A DNA stretch of 64,000 nt. Origin: an uncultured Schlesneria sp. (lineage in GTDB: Bacteria; Planctomycetota; Planctomycetia; Planctomycetales; Planctomycetaceae). The notes under the pieces were generated by a model, which did not search any database, was not told the DNA's origin, and saw nothing but the letters and a program-made list of their open reading frames with translations. Numbering within the stretch: position 1 is the first letter of the stretch; every line of letters begins with the position of its first letter. The stretch spans positions 1 through 64,000 of the forward strand of contig CAIQIR010000158.1 of assembly GCA_903871875.1 (NCBI GenBank), read 5' to 3'. A program made the position numbers and the translations under genes. Below are positions 37,768 to 46,081 of the stretch, piece by piece.

Positions 37768-38820
37768 ATGACGGGATCACGACGCGACTTTCTTGGCAGT
37801 TTGGCTCTGGGATCCACCGCGGCCATTAGCGCATCCGTGGCGGGCTGCGCTCCGGGGGTGGCCGTCAATCCGGCTGGCGGTGAAGGATCGCACGCGGGAA
37901 CAAAGCCCTTGCGAGCTGCGTTTTCCAATGCCGGTTTGCAAAGTACCTGGTGTGAATTGGGGAAGAAGACCGCCGAACTGTGGGGGCGAATGCTGAACGT
38001 CGAAATCGAATGGTTCGACGGAGAATTCGATCCCGGACGACAGCGGGACAAGATCGATTCGCTGACCAATCGCGATTGGGATTTCTGTTGTTTTCAGGCG
38101 GTTCAAATCGATTCGCTGGTCGACCCATGCCTGCGGCTGAAAGAGCGAGGGATCCCCGTGATTTCGATGGACACGCTGTTGGTCAGCATGGACAAAATGC
38201 GATCGACCGGTGTCTGGTGCGAAGTGATGCCCGATCATGTCGACATGGCCGAAAAGAGCGTCGGTTATCTGATGGAAAAGATCGGTGGCAAAGGGAAAGT
38301 CATCCACATTGGTGGGCTGGACGGTCACAGCGGCGCGCAGGGACGAAAACAAGGGTTTGAGAATATCGTCAAGAAGTATCCCGGCATCGAAGTCATCGGA
38401 GGCGGGGTTCGCTGGTGCGATTGGAAGAAAGAAAAGGCTCGCAACACGTTTGAAGCGTTGCTGCAGCAGGAAACCACGCCCATCGCCGGTGCGTTCTTTC
38501 ATAGCGACGATATGGCTCTGGCTGCGGTTCCCGCGCTCAAGGGCACTATTCACGAAAAGATGCTGGTCGTCGCGGTGGATGGTCAGAAGGACGGACTCGA
38601 TGCCATCAAGAGTGGAATTCTGGCCGCATCGGCCGTAAATCCTGTTTGCCGGATCCACCAGACGGCCCTGTTTTTGGGGCAGTTTATCGCGAGAAACAAG
38701 GAAAAAATCGATTCTGTACCGCTGGAGATTGTCACTCCGGGGCCTCTCGTCACGGCCGACAATCCCCGCGTCCTCGAAGCGATGTACTATCTCGCCGATC
38801 CGCTGCACTGCATCGTTTGA
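37768..38820 (+). CDS. Periplasmic sugar-binding-like lipoprotein (LacI-type SBP fold)
   Basis: 350 aa; AGGA precedes the ATG. The N-terminus combines a twin-arginine motif (SRRDFLGSLALGS) with a lipobox (SVAGC), suggesting Tat export and lipid anchoring. The body is a type I periplasmic-binding fold: LRAAFSNAGLQSTWC, WDFCCFQAVQIDSL, IPVISMDTLLV, KVIHIGGLDGHSG, AFFHSDDMALAAVPALK, VVAVDGQKDGLDAIKSG. These match sugar-ABC (RbsB-like) receptors. No permease or ATPase gene adjoins, so it may serve a distant transporter or a sensor. It is divergent from a secreted SGNH hydrolase. Confidence 0.85.
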   Translation: MTGSRRDFLGSLALGSTAAISASVAGCAPGVAVNPAGGEGSHAGTKPLRAAFSNAGLQSTWCELGKKTAELWGRMLNVEIEWFDGEFDPGRQRDKIDSLTNRDWDFCCFQAVQIDSLVDPCLRLKERGIPVISMDTLLVSMDKMRSTGVWCEVMPDHVDMAEKSVGYLMEKIGGKGKVIHIGGLDGHSGAQGRKQGFENIVKKYPGIEVIGGGVRWCDWKKEKARNTFEALLQQETTPIAGAFFHSDDMALAAVPALKGTIHEKMLVVAVDGQKDGLDAIKSGILAASAVNPVCRIHQTALFLGQFIARNKEKIDSVPLEIVTPGPLVTADNPRVLEAMYYLADPLHCIV

Positions 38821-38840
38821 TGCATCAGATCGTTTGATGC
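38812..38840. repeat. 12-bp direct repeat spanning a stop codon
   Basis: ATCGTTTGATGC at 38812-38823 includes the end of the SBP gene and its stop codon; an exact second copy follows at 38829-38840. Probably a local duplication. Confidence 0.7.
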
Positions 38841-39356
38841 TTCGAAATGGTCGGTTCCGTGGTCCCTGTTAAGACCCCGGGACCAGACCCAAGCTGAGCA
38901 CTTTGTCTGCCACGCGAAGTGAGACCGAGCGGCGTGCTGCGCTGGGGGGCGTTTTGTCCTGTAATGCGATCGCGTCTCGTAAGGCGACCGGCGTTTCCCC
39001 GCGGTTTTGAGAAGCGGCAGCCGCAGCGACCTGGGCTTTTCTTCGGCCGCTCGAACGCCCAGCGTAAAGCTCACGTCCGCATGCATTTCCACGGGACGAC
39101 CCGTCGGAAAGCTCGTTGTTCTCATCGCAATTGGCTTATTAGTTGTATTCGTCTCAATCGACGCAAATTGTCTAAATTTACGCTAGACAGTCGCTGAATC
39201 CCCTTTTAGTATCACGCTCGTCAAGGTTTCTCCAAACTTACAAAGCCGTTAAATGCTGTTCGGGCCGTTTTGAAATTTGCTTTTTTCTGTCGGGCTGTCC
39301 GGCGGGCAAAGGTCTCAGATGGTTGCGAGTTCTAGCTCAATCGAGGGGGGATTTTC
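38821..39356. other. Leader region of the repetitive envelope gene
   Basis: 536 bp with no convincing gene. The last 200 bp are AT-richer than the surroundings, with a weak GTCTA...TAGAC dyad (39170-39188). A purine-rich GAGGGGGGA sits 6-7 bases before the ATG at 39357. A long untranslated leader or strong promoter for the following envelope gene is likely but cannot be pinned down. Confidence 0.4.
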
Positions 39357-41387
39357 ATGGTCAAACAATGGGCGATTCTGATCGCCGCAGTCGTGCTGAT
39401 GGGCGCGACGGCAGACGCCGGGTGTCGTCGCTGCTGTCAACCTTATCCAGCCACCTGCGCACCGACGCCGTGCTGCGCGAGCGTTTCCGCTTGCGGAGCG
39501 GCGAGTGTACCTGCTGGCGGATGTGCACCGCAGATGATCGAACAGACGGTAATGGAGCCGGTCATGACGACCGAGACTCGCAAGGTCGCGTCGACCGAGT
39601 ACCGTCAGGAACAACGGACGCGAAGTTTCACAGTTCAACGACAGGTGCCTCGCACGGAAACGCGGACTCGTACGGTGAACTACGCCGAAAACGAAGCCCG
39701 CACCCGCGATGAGAAGTACACCGAGAGCCGGCAAGTGACGGAAATGGTCGATGAGGCCTACACCGTCCAGGTTCCCTACACCGAAACCCGTAAGGGGACC
39801 CGCACGGTGATGAAGCCAGTCACGCGCGACGTGGTTGAGAACTTCACCGTCAACGTTCCTTACACCGAGACCCGTAAGGGGACTCGCACCGTCTACAACA
39901 CGGTGACGGAAAACGTCGAACAGCCCTACACGGTTCAGGTTCCTTACACGGAAACCCGCAAGGCCACTCGCACGATTTTCAACACGGTGACCGAGAACGT
40001 CGATCAGCCTTATACCGTTCTGGTTCCTTACACGGAAACCCGTAAGGGAACTCGTCCGGTCTACAGCACCGTGACGGAAAACGTCGTGCAGAACTTCACT
40101 GTGAATGTTCCTTACACGGAAACCCGCAAGGCAACCCGTACGGTCTACACCACCGTCGCGGAAAATGTTCAGCAAACTTTCACCGTCCAGGTTCCCTACA
40201 CGGAAACGCGGAAGGCGACTCGCCCGGTGACGACGCCTGTGACCAGAACGGTCGAACAAACCTACACGGTCACGATTCCTTACACGGAAGAACGCCAGGG
40301 CACGCGGACTGTCTGCGAAACCGTCCAAGTTCAGCAAACCCGTACGGTCTGCCAGGATCAAGGTCACTGGGAAACACGCTGTGTTCCTGTGACGAATGGT
40401 TGTCAGCCTATGGCTGTCGCGGCCAACTGTTGCTCACCTTGCGGAAACGCCGCCGGATGCTGCAATGCCGCTCCCGCTTGCGGAGTTTGCCAGACCACCG
40501 TGAATCAGCAGTTCTGGGTGCCGAACATCGTTCAAACCCAGGTGCCTTACACGGTTTGCCAGCTAGTGCCTAAGCAGGTTCCTTACACCTACACCGTGAC
40601 ACTTTGCCGTCAAGAACCACGGACCCGTCAGGTTCAGGTCTGCGACTTTGTGACGACCTCACAAGAGTACGAATACCAGGTTCAACTCTGCCGTCCAGAA
40701 CAGCGCACCTGCACCGTCCAAGTCTGCAAGCAAGTTCCTTCGCAGCAAGAGTACGAATACCAGGTTCAACTCTGTCGCCAGGAACAACGCTCGCAGACGA
40801 TCCAGGTCTGTAAGCCCGTTTGCACGATGCAAGAGTTTGAATACCAGGTTCAGCTCTGCAAGCCGGAACAACGCACCCGGACCATCCAGGTCTGCAAGCA
40901 GGTTCCTGCTCAGCAAGAGTATGAATATCAGGTTCAGCTCTGCCGTCAGGAACAACGCACGCGAACCATTCAGGTCTGCAAGCAGGTTTGTGCTCAACAA
41001 GAGTACGAATACCAGGTTCAGCTCTGCCGTCAGGAACCACGCACGCGAACCGTTCAGGTTTGCGAGCAAGTTGCCGAAACCCAGGAGTATGAATACCCGG
41101 TCCAGCTCTGCAAGCCAGAAACGCGTACACGTCAAGTGCCGGTCTGCAAGACCGTGACCGAAGAGAAGACCCGTACGGTCAACTTTACGGTTTGCGTTCC
41201 CAAGACTCGAGAAGAATCGTACCAGGTGACGGTTTGCGATACCGTGAACGAAGAGAAGTCAGAGACCTACACGGTCTGCGTTCCTGTCACGGTCGAGAAA
41301 GAAATCCAGGTTCAGGTTTGCACGATGGTGGCCAAGAAGATTCAGGTTCCTGCACCTGCTCCTTGCTGCAATCCCTGCTGTAACTGA
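39357..41387 (+). CDS. Cysteine-rich repetitive envelope protein (YTV-like)
   Basis: 676 aa. Signal peptide (MVKQWAILIAAVVLMGATADAG), a Cys-rich segment, then two repeat arrays that share a 28-residue (84-bp) period. Array 1, seven units from 39771, is built on VPYTETRKGTRTVYNTVTEN and has no Cys. After a Cys-rich spacer (about 345-395), array 2 has six units from 40662 plus a hybrid unit at 40578, built on QEYEYQVQLCRQEQRTRT with two Cys per unit (C-x11-C). The end is CCNPCCN. This resembles the planctomycete cell-wall YTV-type proteins. Likely a disulphide-crosslinked surface or wall protein. A strong RBS and a strong terminator suggest high expression. Confidence 0.85.
   Translation: MVKQWAILIAAVVLMGATADAGCRRCCQPYPATCAPTPCCASVSACGAASVPAGGCAPQMIEQTVMEPVMTTETRKVASTEYRQEQRTRSFTVQRQVPRTETRTRTVNYAENEARTRDEKYTESRQVTEMVDEAYTVQVPYTETRKGTRTVMKPVTRDVVENFTVNVPYTETRKGTRTVYNTVTENVEQPYTVQVPYTETRKATRTIFNTVTENVDQPYTVLVPYTETRKGTRPVYSTVTENVVQNFTVNVPYTETRKATRTVYTTVAENVQQTFTVQVPYTETRKATRPVTTPVTRTVEQTYTVTIPYTEERQGTRTVCETVQVQQTRTVCQDQGHWETRCVPVTNGCQPMAVAANCCSPCGNAAGCCNAAPACGVCQTTVNQQFWVPNIVQTQVPYTVCQLVPKQVPYTYTVTLCRQEPRTRQVQVCDFVTTSQEYEYQVQLCRPEQRTCTVQVCKQVPSQQEYEYQVQLCRQEQRSQTIQVCKPVCTMQEFEYQVQLCKPEQRTRTIQVCKQVPAQQEYEYQVQLCRQEQRTRTIQVCKQVCAQQEYEYQVQLCRQEPRTRTVQVCEQVAETQEYEYPVQLCKPETRTRQVPVCKTVTEEKTRTVNFTVCVPKTREESYQVTVCDTVNEEKSETYTVCVPVTVEKEIQVQVCTMVAKKIQVPAPAPCCNPCCN
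39771..40358. repeat. In-gene tandem array 1, 7 units of 84 bp
   Basis: Units start at 39771, 39855, 39939, 40023, 40107, 40191 and 40275, an exact 84-bp spacing. Each codes for VPYT(E)TRK(G/A)TR-type units; the last one (IPYTEERQGTR) is divergent. Confidence 0.9.
40578..41165. repeat. In-gene tandem array 2, 7 units of 84 bp
   Basis: Units start at 40578 (hybrid, begins VPYTYTVTLC), 40662, 40746, 40830, 40914, 40998 and 41082, again exactly 84 bp apart. Each codes for a QLC...QVC pair. The hybrid first unit links the two arrays. Confidence 0.9.
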
Positions 41388-41436
41388 ACAAATTCATCGA
41401 TCGCTGATCGTCAGCGGTTCTTGAATGAGTTAATCG

Positions 41437-41472
41437 AAAAATGCCTCGCAGTTCACTCTGCGGGGCATTTTT
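41437..41472 (+). terminator. Strong intrinsic terminator
   Basis: A 15-bp stem AAAAATGCCTCGCAG (41437-41451) pairs with CTGCGGGGCATTTTT (41458-41472) around a TTCACT loop, with one T-G pair, and ends in a T-run. It sits 50 bp after the repetitive envelope gene. The A/T-flanked stem should also work on the other strand. Confidence 0.88.
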
Positions 41473-41695
41473 CATTTCTGTCTTTCCAAATCTCCAGCAT
41501 CGGACGGCCGAAAATTGCTTTTACCGCTGAAGGCAGACGACGGAATCGGCTAAGATTAATTATCCATGCATTCCCATTGTCGTCGCGATTGCCAGCCAAC
41601 GTAAACTTGGTTCCGTGCCGTTGTGCGGGATCCATGGTAAAACCCTGTTTCTCGCTGCATTCATGGTGCGACTGCCTTTATTCGGAAATTGATCG

Positions 41696-43354
41696 ATGTC
41701 TGCCGTTTATCAGGATCTTGTGACATCTCTTCGTCAGGGCTTCCCCCAACCGGTGTCGGATCGTGTTCACGATTCGTATTTTGTGTTTTCGTTCTTGCGA
41801 GCCCTTGATCAACTCGACGGAATGAAGTCCGCGTCGCCCCTGTTGGGCACTCCGGTCACGCTCGACTACGCCGCCGCCAAACAATCGCGGATGAACGAGG
41901 GACCAATTCAACTGGAGCAAGTGACACAGCTCTTGGTCGAGCATTTGTCCGGGATGTTTATCTGGGGACATCCCCGGGCTCAGATTAATGTGATTCCGCC
42001 CCCGACCATTGCGAGCGTCATCGGTGGCCTGTTGCCTTCCATTTACAATCCCAATCTGGTCAGCGAGGAATCCTCGCGACAAGTCGCCGTCGCAGAAGTC
42101 GAAGTTTCTTCGATGACCGCGGAACTGATTGGATACGATTCGCAGCAGTCCGCCGGGTTCTTCACTTTTGGAGGAACTGGCACGCTGCTCTACGGCGTGA
42201 AGCTGGGGTTGGAGAAAGCCTGTCCTGGATCCGCTCGGCAAGGGGTGCGCGAGCGAGCGGTCATTTTCTGTTCCGAACGAGCTCACTACGCTTGCCTGAG
42301 CGTCGCGAATTGGCTGGGGATCGGACAAGAGAACGTCATTCAGATTCCCTGTTCACCCGAGAACGAAATGCGAACGTGTCTGCTGGAAACGATGGCCCGC
42401 GACGTCTTGAAAGCAGGGGGCAAGATTGCGGCCATCGTGGCGACCATGGGGACGACTGACCACTTTGGACTGGACGACCTCAAATCCATTCACGAGATCC
42501 GGGACCGACTGGTCGACGAATTTCATCTCGATTACTGTCCGCACATCCACGGCGACGCAGTAATCGGATGGGCCTGGTCGGTCTTCAATGACTACGATTT
42601 CGACAAGAATCCACTCGGCTTTCGCCATCGCACCGTCAGAGCCCTGGCGGGAACGCGCCGGCGGATCTGCGAATTGCCGCTTGCCGATTCGGTGGGCATC
42701 GATTTTCACAAAACGGGATTCACGCCGTACATCTCCAGCCTCTTTCTCGTGCGGGACGCGGCGGATCTCGAACTGATCACCCGGAAACAGTCGGATACTC
42801 CGTATCTGTTTCATGACGGTCACTATCATCCCGGCCGTTACACTCTGGAGACGTCACGCAGTGGCAGCGCGCCGATGTCCGCTCTGGCCAACCTGCGGCT
42901 CTTTGGCAAGAACGGCTTGCGCGCATTGCTCGGTCACGTCGTCTCCATGGCCGAGGTGCTGCGAGAACATCTGGAAGGTCACGCGTCGACCACGGTGGTC
43001 AATCGGGGCAATTTTGGACCAGTGACGCTCTTTCGCGTTTATCCCGATGGTGTCGATACGTTCGGTGTGGCAGACCGTGAGCAAAAAGATCCCGCCTATC
43101 GCGATCAATTGCGAGTTCACAACGAATATAACCGTCGCATTTATCAATTGGTCCAATCCGACGCGTTGCATGGCGAAGGCGTCGTGATTTCCTTGACCGA
43201 TTGCTACCGCGAAACCGACTACGGCGAACCGATCGTCGCGCTGAAGAGTTATATTCTGAGTCCCTTCGCCGAAGAACGGTACATCGATTCCGTGCTGCAA
43301 TCGCTGTGGAAAGCCCGAGCCAAGATCGCCGCCGAGAGTGCTGCCACTCCCTAG
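41696..43354 (+). CDS. PLP-dependent group II decarboxylase
   Basis: 552 aa, fold type I PLP enzyme of the glutamate/aromatic amino-acid decarboxylase group. Visible: GHPRAQINVIPPPTIAS (substrate side), FTFGGTGTLLYGVKLGLEKA (PLP phosphate loop), SERAHYACLSVANWLG (the ring-stacking His), AIVATMGTTDHFGLDD, HIHGDAVIGWAW (PLP Asp in GDA; the family norm is HVDAA), and the Schiff-base Lys in SVGIDFHKTGFTPYI. An insert around 285-320 lengthens the region before the Lys. The amino acid decarboxylated cannot be told from the sequence. Stand-alone, after a strong terminator. Confidence 0.85.
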   Translation: MSAVYQDLVTSLRQGFPQPVSDRVHDSYFVFSFLRALDQLDGMKSASPLLGTPVTLDYAAAKQSRMNEGPIQLEQVTQLLVEHLSGMFIWGHPRAQINVIPPPTIASVIGGLLPSIYNPNLVSEESSRQVAVAEVEVSSMTAELIGYDSQQSAGFFTFGGTGTLLYGVKLGLEKACPGSARQGVRERAVIFCSERAHYACLSVANWLGIGQENVIQIPCSPENEMRTCLLETMARDVLKAGGKIAAIVATMGTTDHFGLDDLKSIHEIRDRLVDEFHLDYCPHIHGDAVIGWAWSVFNDYDFDKNPLGFRHRTVRALAGTRRRICELPLADSVGIDFHKTGFTPYISSLFLVRDAADLELITRKQSDTPYLFHDGHYHPGRYTLETSRSGSAPMSALANLRLFGKNGLRALLGHVVSMAEVLREHLEGHASTTVVNRGNFGPVTLFRVYPDGVDTFGVADREQKDPAYRDQLRVHNEYNRRIYQLVQSDALHGEGVVISLTDCYRETDYGEPIVALKSYILSPFAEERYIDSVLQSLWKARAKIAAESAATP

Positions 43355-43581
43355 CGCGGCGTCACCAACTGCCAGTGAAATTGCGCGATCGTTCCTTCGA
43401 AAAAGGTCCGAGGTGATCCGAAAAATGGACCACTGCTGCTCCGAAGCAGTGCTCTTCCTTTTTTCTCTGCAGAAGTCGAACCTCTGTCCGCGTGTCCAAC
43501 GAAAGAACGGTGCTTCAGAGAAAAAGTGGCACACCAGAAGATGTCGCACGTCGCCCGATTTTGAGTTCGACAGATCCCGGC

Positions 43582-44763
43582 CTAAGCGGCAGTGGAATGG
43601 CTGTCCGTTTTGCTGGACTTGTCCAGCCACCCCAAAATGACTTCCGCCGTTCGCCGTGTCGCACCCGTGGTGTGCACGCGATGACGCAATTCATCCAGTT
43701 CCGCCGTCGCCGCGGCCAGTGAAGCCGGGTTGCCCAGCCATTCGCCGATATCGGAAACGATCGCGTCGACAACCGGCTTGGGATTCCCGACACTGAACCG
43801 TTCAGGCATGATTTTCCGTCCGGCAATCAGATTGGGCAGTGACCAGTATTTGCAGACAATCACGATGCAGCCGACGAAGTAGGTGAACCAACTGGATCGG
43901 TAGAGCGCCACAAACGGCGTTCTCCGCGCCAGCATTTCCAGGCTAACGGACCCGGACACCATGACGGCACAATCTGCGATTTCGATGATTTCGGGAGTTT
44001 TCCCCACGAAGAACGACAACGGCAGGGTCTGTTGCAGCTTTTCGTACTCGGCCACGCAGAACTGTCGTTGGGTTTCCTTATAGTTGGCGATCAGAAAGTT
44101 GACCTGCGGAAATCGGGCATGCAATTGCTGGACAATACTCAGCAGCAGCGGCCAGCAACGATGGACTTCTTGTTTGCGTGATCCGGGAAGAATGGCGACG
44201 GTGCGCGTGTCGCTGGCCGTCCATTCGCGGCAGAACGAATCGTCCAGCTGATGGTCGGCAACTTCGTCGAAAAAGGGGTGACCGACATACATGACGGGGA
44301 TGCCTCGTTCGGCGTACCAGTCGGTTTCGAACGTCAATCCCGACAGAACCAGATCGACATATTTCCGCACGCGGCTGATTCGCCACGAACCCCATGCCCA
44401 CAATTGGGGCGGCATGTAGTAGATCACGGGGATTCCCGCCGCTTTGGCCTTACGGGCGATCCACCAATTGAAGCCCGGAAAATCGACCAGCACCACCACG
44501 TCCGGTTTGTGGCGTTGGAAATAGTCTTCCGCCTGTTTCACCAGCTGATAGAACTTCCAGATCAAGGGCAGCACGGCGATCACACCCATGACGGCCATGG
44601 ATGTCAGGGGAAACAGCAGATGGCAACCGGCTTGTTCCATCGCCGAACCACCAAAGCCTGAAATCCTAAGGTCGGGACGTCGACGAGTCAGTTCGTTGAT
44701 CAAATGCGCGGCATGATGATCGCCGCTGGGTTCGCCGACCGAGAAAAAGATATGCATATTCAA
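43582..44763 (-). CDS. lpxB: Lipid-A-disaccharide synthase
   Basis: 393 aa, full length for LpxB, the GT-B glycosyltransferase (GT19) that joins UDP-diacylglucosamine and lipid X on the inner face of the membrane in lipid A synthesis. Motifs: IFFSVGEPSGDHHAAHLI at the start, ISGFGGSAMEQAGC, VVLVDFPGFNWWIARKAK, YYMPPQLWAWGSWR, VGHPFFDE, VAILPGSRKQEV, and SGSVSLEMLARRTPFVALY. Its presence supports a Gram-negative-type outer membrane. No other lpx genes adjoin. The second ATG two codons in may be the start. Confidence 0.95.
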   Translation of the reverse strand: MNMHIFFSVGEPSGDHHAAHLINELTRRRPDLRISGFGGSAMEQAGCHLLFPLTSMAVMGVIAVLPLIWKFYQLVKQAEDYFQRHKPDVVVLVDFPGFNWWIARKAKAAGIPVIYYMPPQLWAWGSWRISRVRKYVDLVLSGLTFETDWYAERGIPVMYVGHPFFDEVADHQLDDSFCREWTASDTRTVAILPGSRKQEVHRCWPLLLSIVQQLHARFPQVNFLIANYKETQRQFCVAEYEKLQQTLPLSFFVGKTPEIIEIADCAVMVSGSVSLEMLARRTPFVALYRSSWFTYFVGCIVIVCKYWSLPNLIAGRKIMPERFSVGNPKPVVDAIVSDIGEWLGNPASLAAATAELDELRHRVHTTGATRRTAEVILGWLDKSSKTDSHSTAA

Positions 44764-45091
44764 TACTCGATGCTTTTCGAGAGACTTATTCCATCGTTAC
44801 GACGGCACCGTTCTCAGAAATCGCCAACTTGGTCAAGACTGAACCTGGGATTTTGCTCGGATCTGAGAATGTTCGATTCCGGCAACCGGGCATGATTTCG
44901 GCGTCCTGTTCGGTCGCCATTGCGGAAATCGGCTGCGGGCGAGGGAAATTCGGTATTTGTCGGTCATGGAGGCAAGGCCGCAATACCCTCGCCGGGGCAT
45001 TGGCGAGGTGGATATACTTTCTTTGGCGGGTGGTCCCGCGGGGGGTGTCGACTTTCGATTTGACCGCGACCCGATCTTCAGAGGTGCAAAC
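44764..45091. other. Divergent intergenic region
   Basis: 328 bp between lpxB and the WXG-like operon, on opposite strands. It must hold the promoter of the operon. No hairpin or RNA gene recognised. Confidence 0.4.
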
Positions 45092-45364
45092 ATGTCTCAG
45101 GCTGTTGTCGATCCGATCGAACTGCGGCGCTTTGCGGCGCTACTGCGTGACTTTACTACCGAACTGCAAAGCCGGTTGAGTGCCGTTAACGGACAATTGA
45201 ACGGACTCAGTCAGAGCTGGCGCGATCAAGAACATCTCAAATTTGCCGACGAGTTTTCCCAGCACCTGAAGCTGCTCGCCCGTTTCATCGAAGCCAACGA
45301 ACAGCATGTGCCCTACTTGATGCGGAAGGCGGAACGGATCGAAGAGTATCTGTCCCAGAAATGA
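45092..45364 (+). CDS. WXG100-like small helical protein A
   Basis: 90 aa from the ATG at 45092, with AGAGG 6-7 bases upstream; the frame is open further upstream but without similarity. Size and pattern fit the WXG100 (ESAT-6-like) superfamily: a first amphipathic helix (PIELRRFAALLRDFTTELQ), a turn centred on SQSWRDQEHLKFADEF (W-R-D in the W-x-G position), then a second helix (FIEANEQHVPYLMRKAER). There is no signal peptide. WXG100 proteins form helical hairpin dimers and are secreted by FtsK/EccC ATPases; no such ATPase is seen here. It is first of three tightly packed genes; the next product shares the YWRDQEH motif. Confidence 0.72.
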   Translation: MSQAVVDPIELRRFAALLRDFTTELQSRLSAVNGQLNGLSQSWRDQEHLKFADEFSQHLKLLARFIEANEQHVPYLMRKAERIEEYLSQK

Positions 45365-45442
45365 TTCGCGGCACGTTGCCACCCAAGATCGTCGATCGTT
45401 CAGGGGCGATTGATCTCACGTGGGAAATATCGGAGACACACG

Positions 45443-46081
45443 ATGCCGGGACAACAGGGAGCCAGCGTCCAAACCGTGGATGCTTTGAAAGATGTGCGGA
45501 TGGCCCTGATCAAGTTTCAAGAGCGAGCCACGACTGCCATGGGCGATTTGCGGCAGAAGATCGATCGGACCGTGGGCTGGCTGGAACTGGATCGTCCCAG
45601 TTACTGGCGGGATCAGGAACATAAGACCTATGACCTGGTTGCGACCACGCGAGTGGCCTACGAAACCTGTCGTTTGCGGACGGTCGGTGGCCGGCGATCA
45701 GACTGTATTGAAGAAAAGAAGGCGTTTGAGCGAGCCAAAATACGGATGGAATATGTTCGCGAAAAACAACAGGCGGTCAGAAAGTGGATGGTGCAGGCCG
45801 GCCGCGAAGCGAATGAATATCGGGCTCGGACCAGTACTTTTCAGCGAACACTGGAGAATGACGTGACGTTGATGATCGCTCAATTGGGGCGCATGATCGA
45901 CGCCATCGAAGCTTACTCGGAAACCCGTGTTTCCCCCGCCGACTCAACGCCGCTCGTCGTTTCGTCAGCGGCCGCGGATCAAGCGGCGACCACGAATCCA
46001 CTCACGGCCGAAGCGTCTCGACCTGACAGTGTAGAAGCCGATCAGGCCTCGAGCCAACCGCGGACGGACTTTCATGAGTGA
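45443..46081 (+). CDS. WXG100-like helical protein B with charged C-terminal tail
   Basis: 212 aa from the ATG at 45443 (GGAG 8 bases upstream). Residues 10-70 repeat the pattern of the preceding protein: a helix (VDALKDVRMALIKFQERA), then RPSYWRDQEHKTYDL with the same WRDQEH core. A long charged helix follows (EKKAFERAKIRMEYVREKQQ), then VMLIAQLGRM-like helices and a disordered Ala/Ser/Glu tail of about 45 residues. No signal peptide or membrane segment. It lies 78 bp after protein A and overlaps the next gene by 8 bp (ATGAGTGA), so the genes are probably co-translated. The partner relationship with protein A is inferred from the shared motif. Confidence 0.7.
   Translation: MPGQQGASVQTVDALKDVRMALIKFQERATTAMGDLRQKIDRTVGWLELDRPSYWRDQEHKTYDLVATTRVAYETCRLRTVGGRRSDCIEEKKAFERAKIRMEYVREKQQAVRKWMVQAGREANEYRARTSTFQRTLENDVTLMIAQLGRMIDAIEAYSETRVSPADSTPLVVSSAAADQAATTNPLTAEASRPDSVEADQASSQPRTDFHE

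Noticed and set aside
39771-41165. Regular 84-bp repeats considered as a CRISPR-like array.
   Set aside because: The repeats are in frame inside a signal-peptide protein, abut each other with no spacers, and vary mostly at wobble positions.
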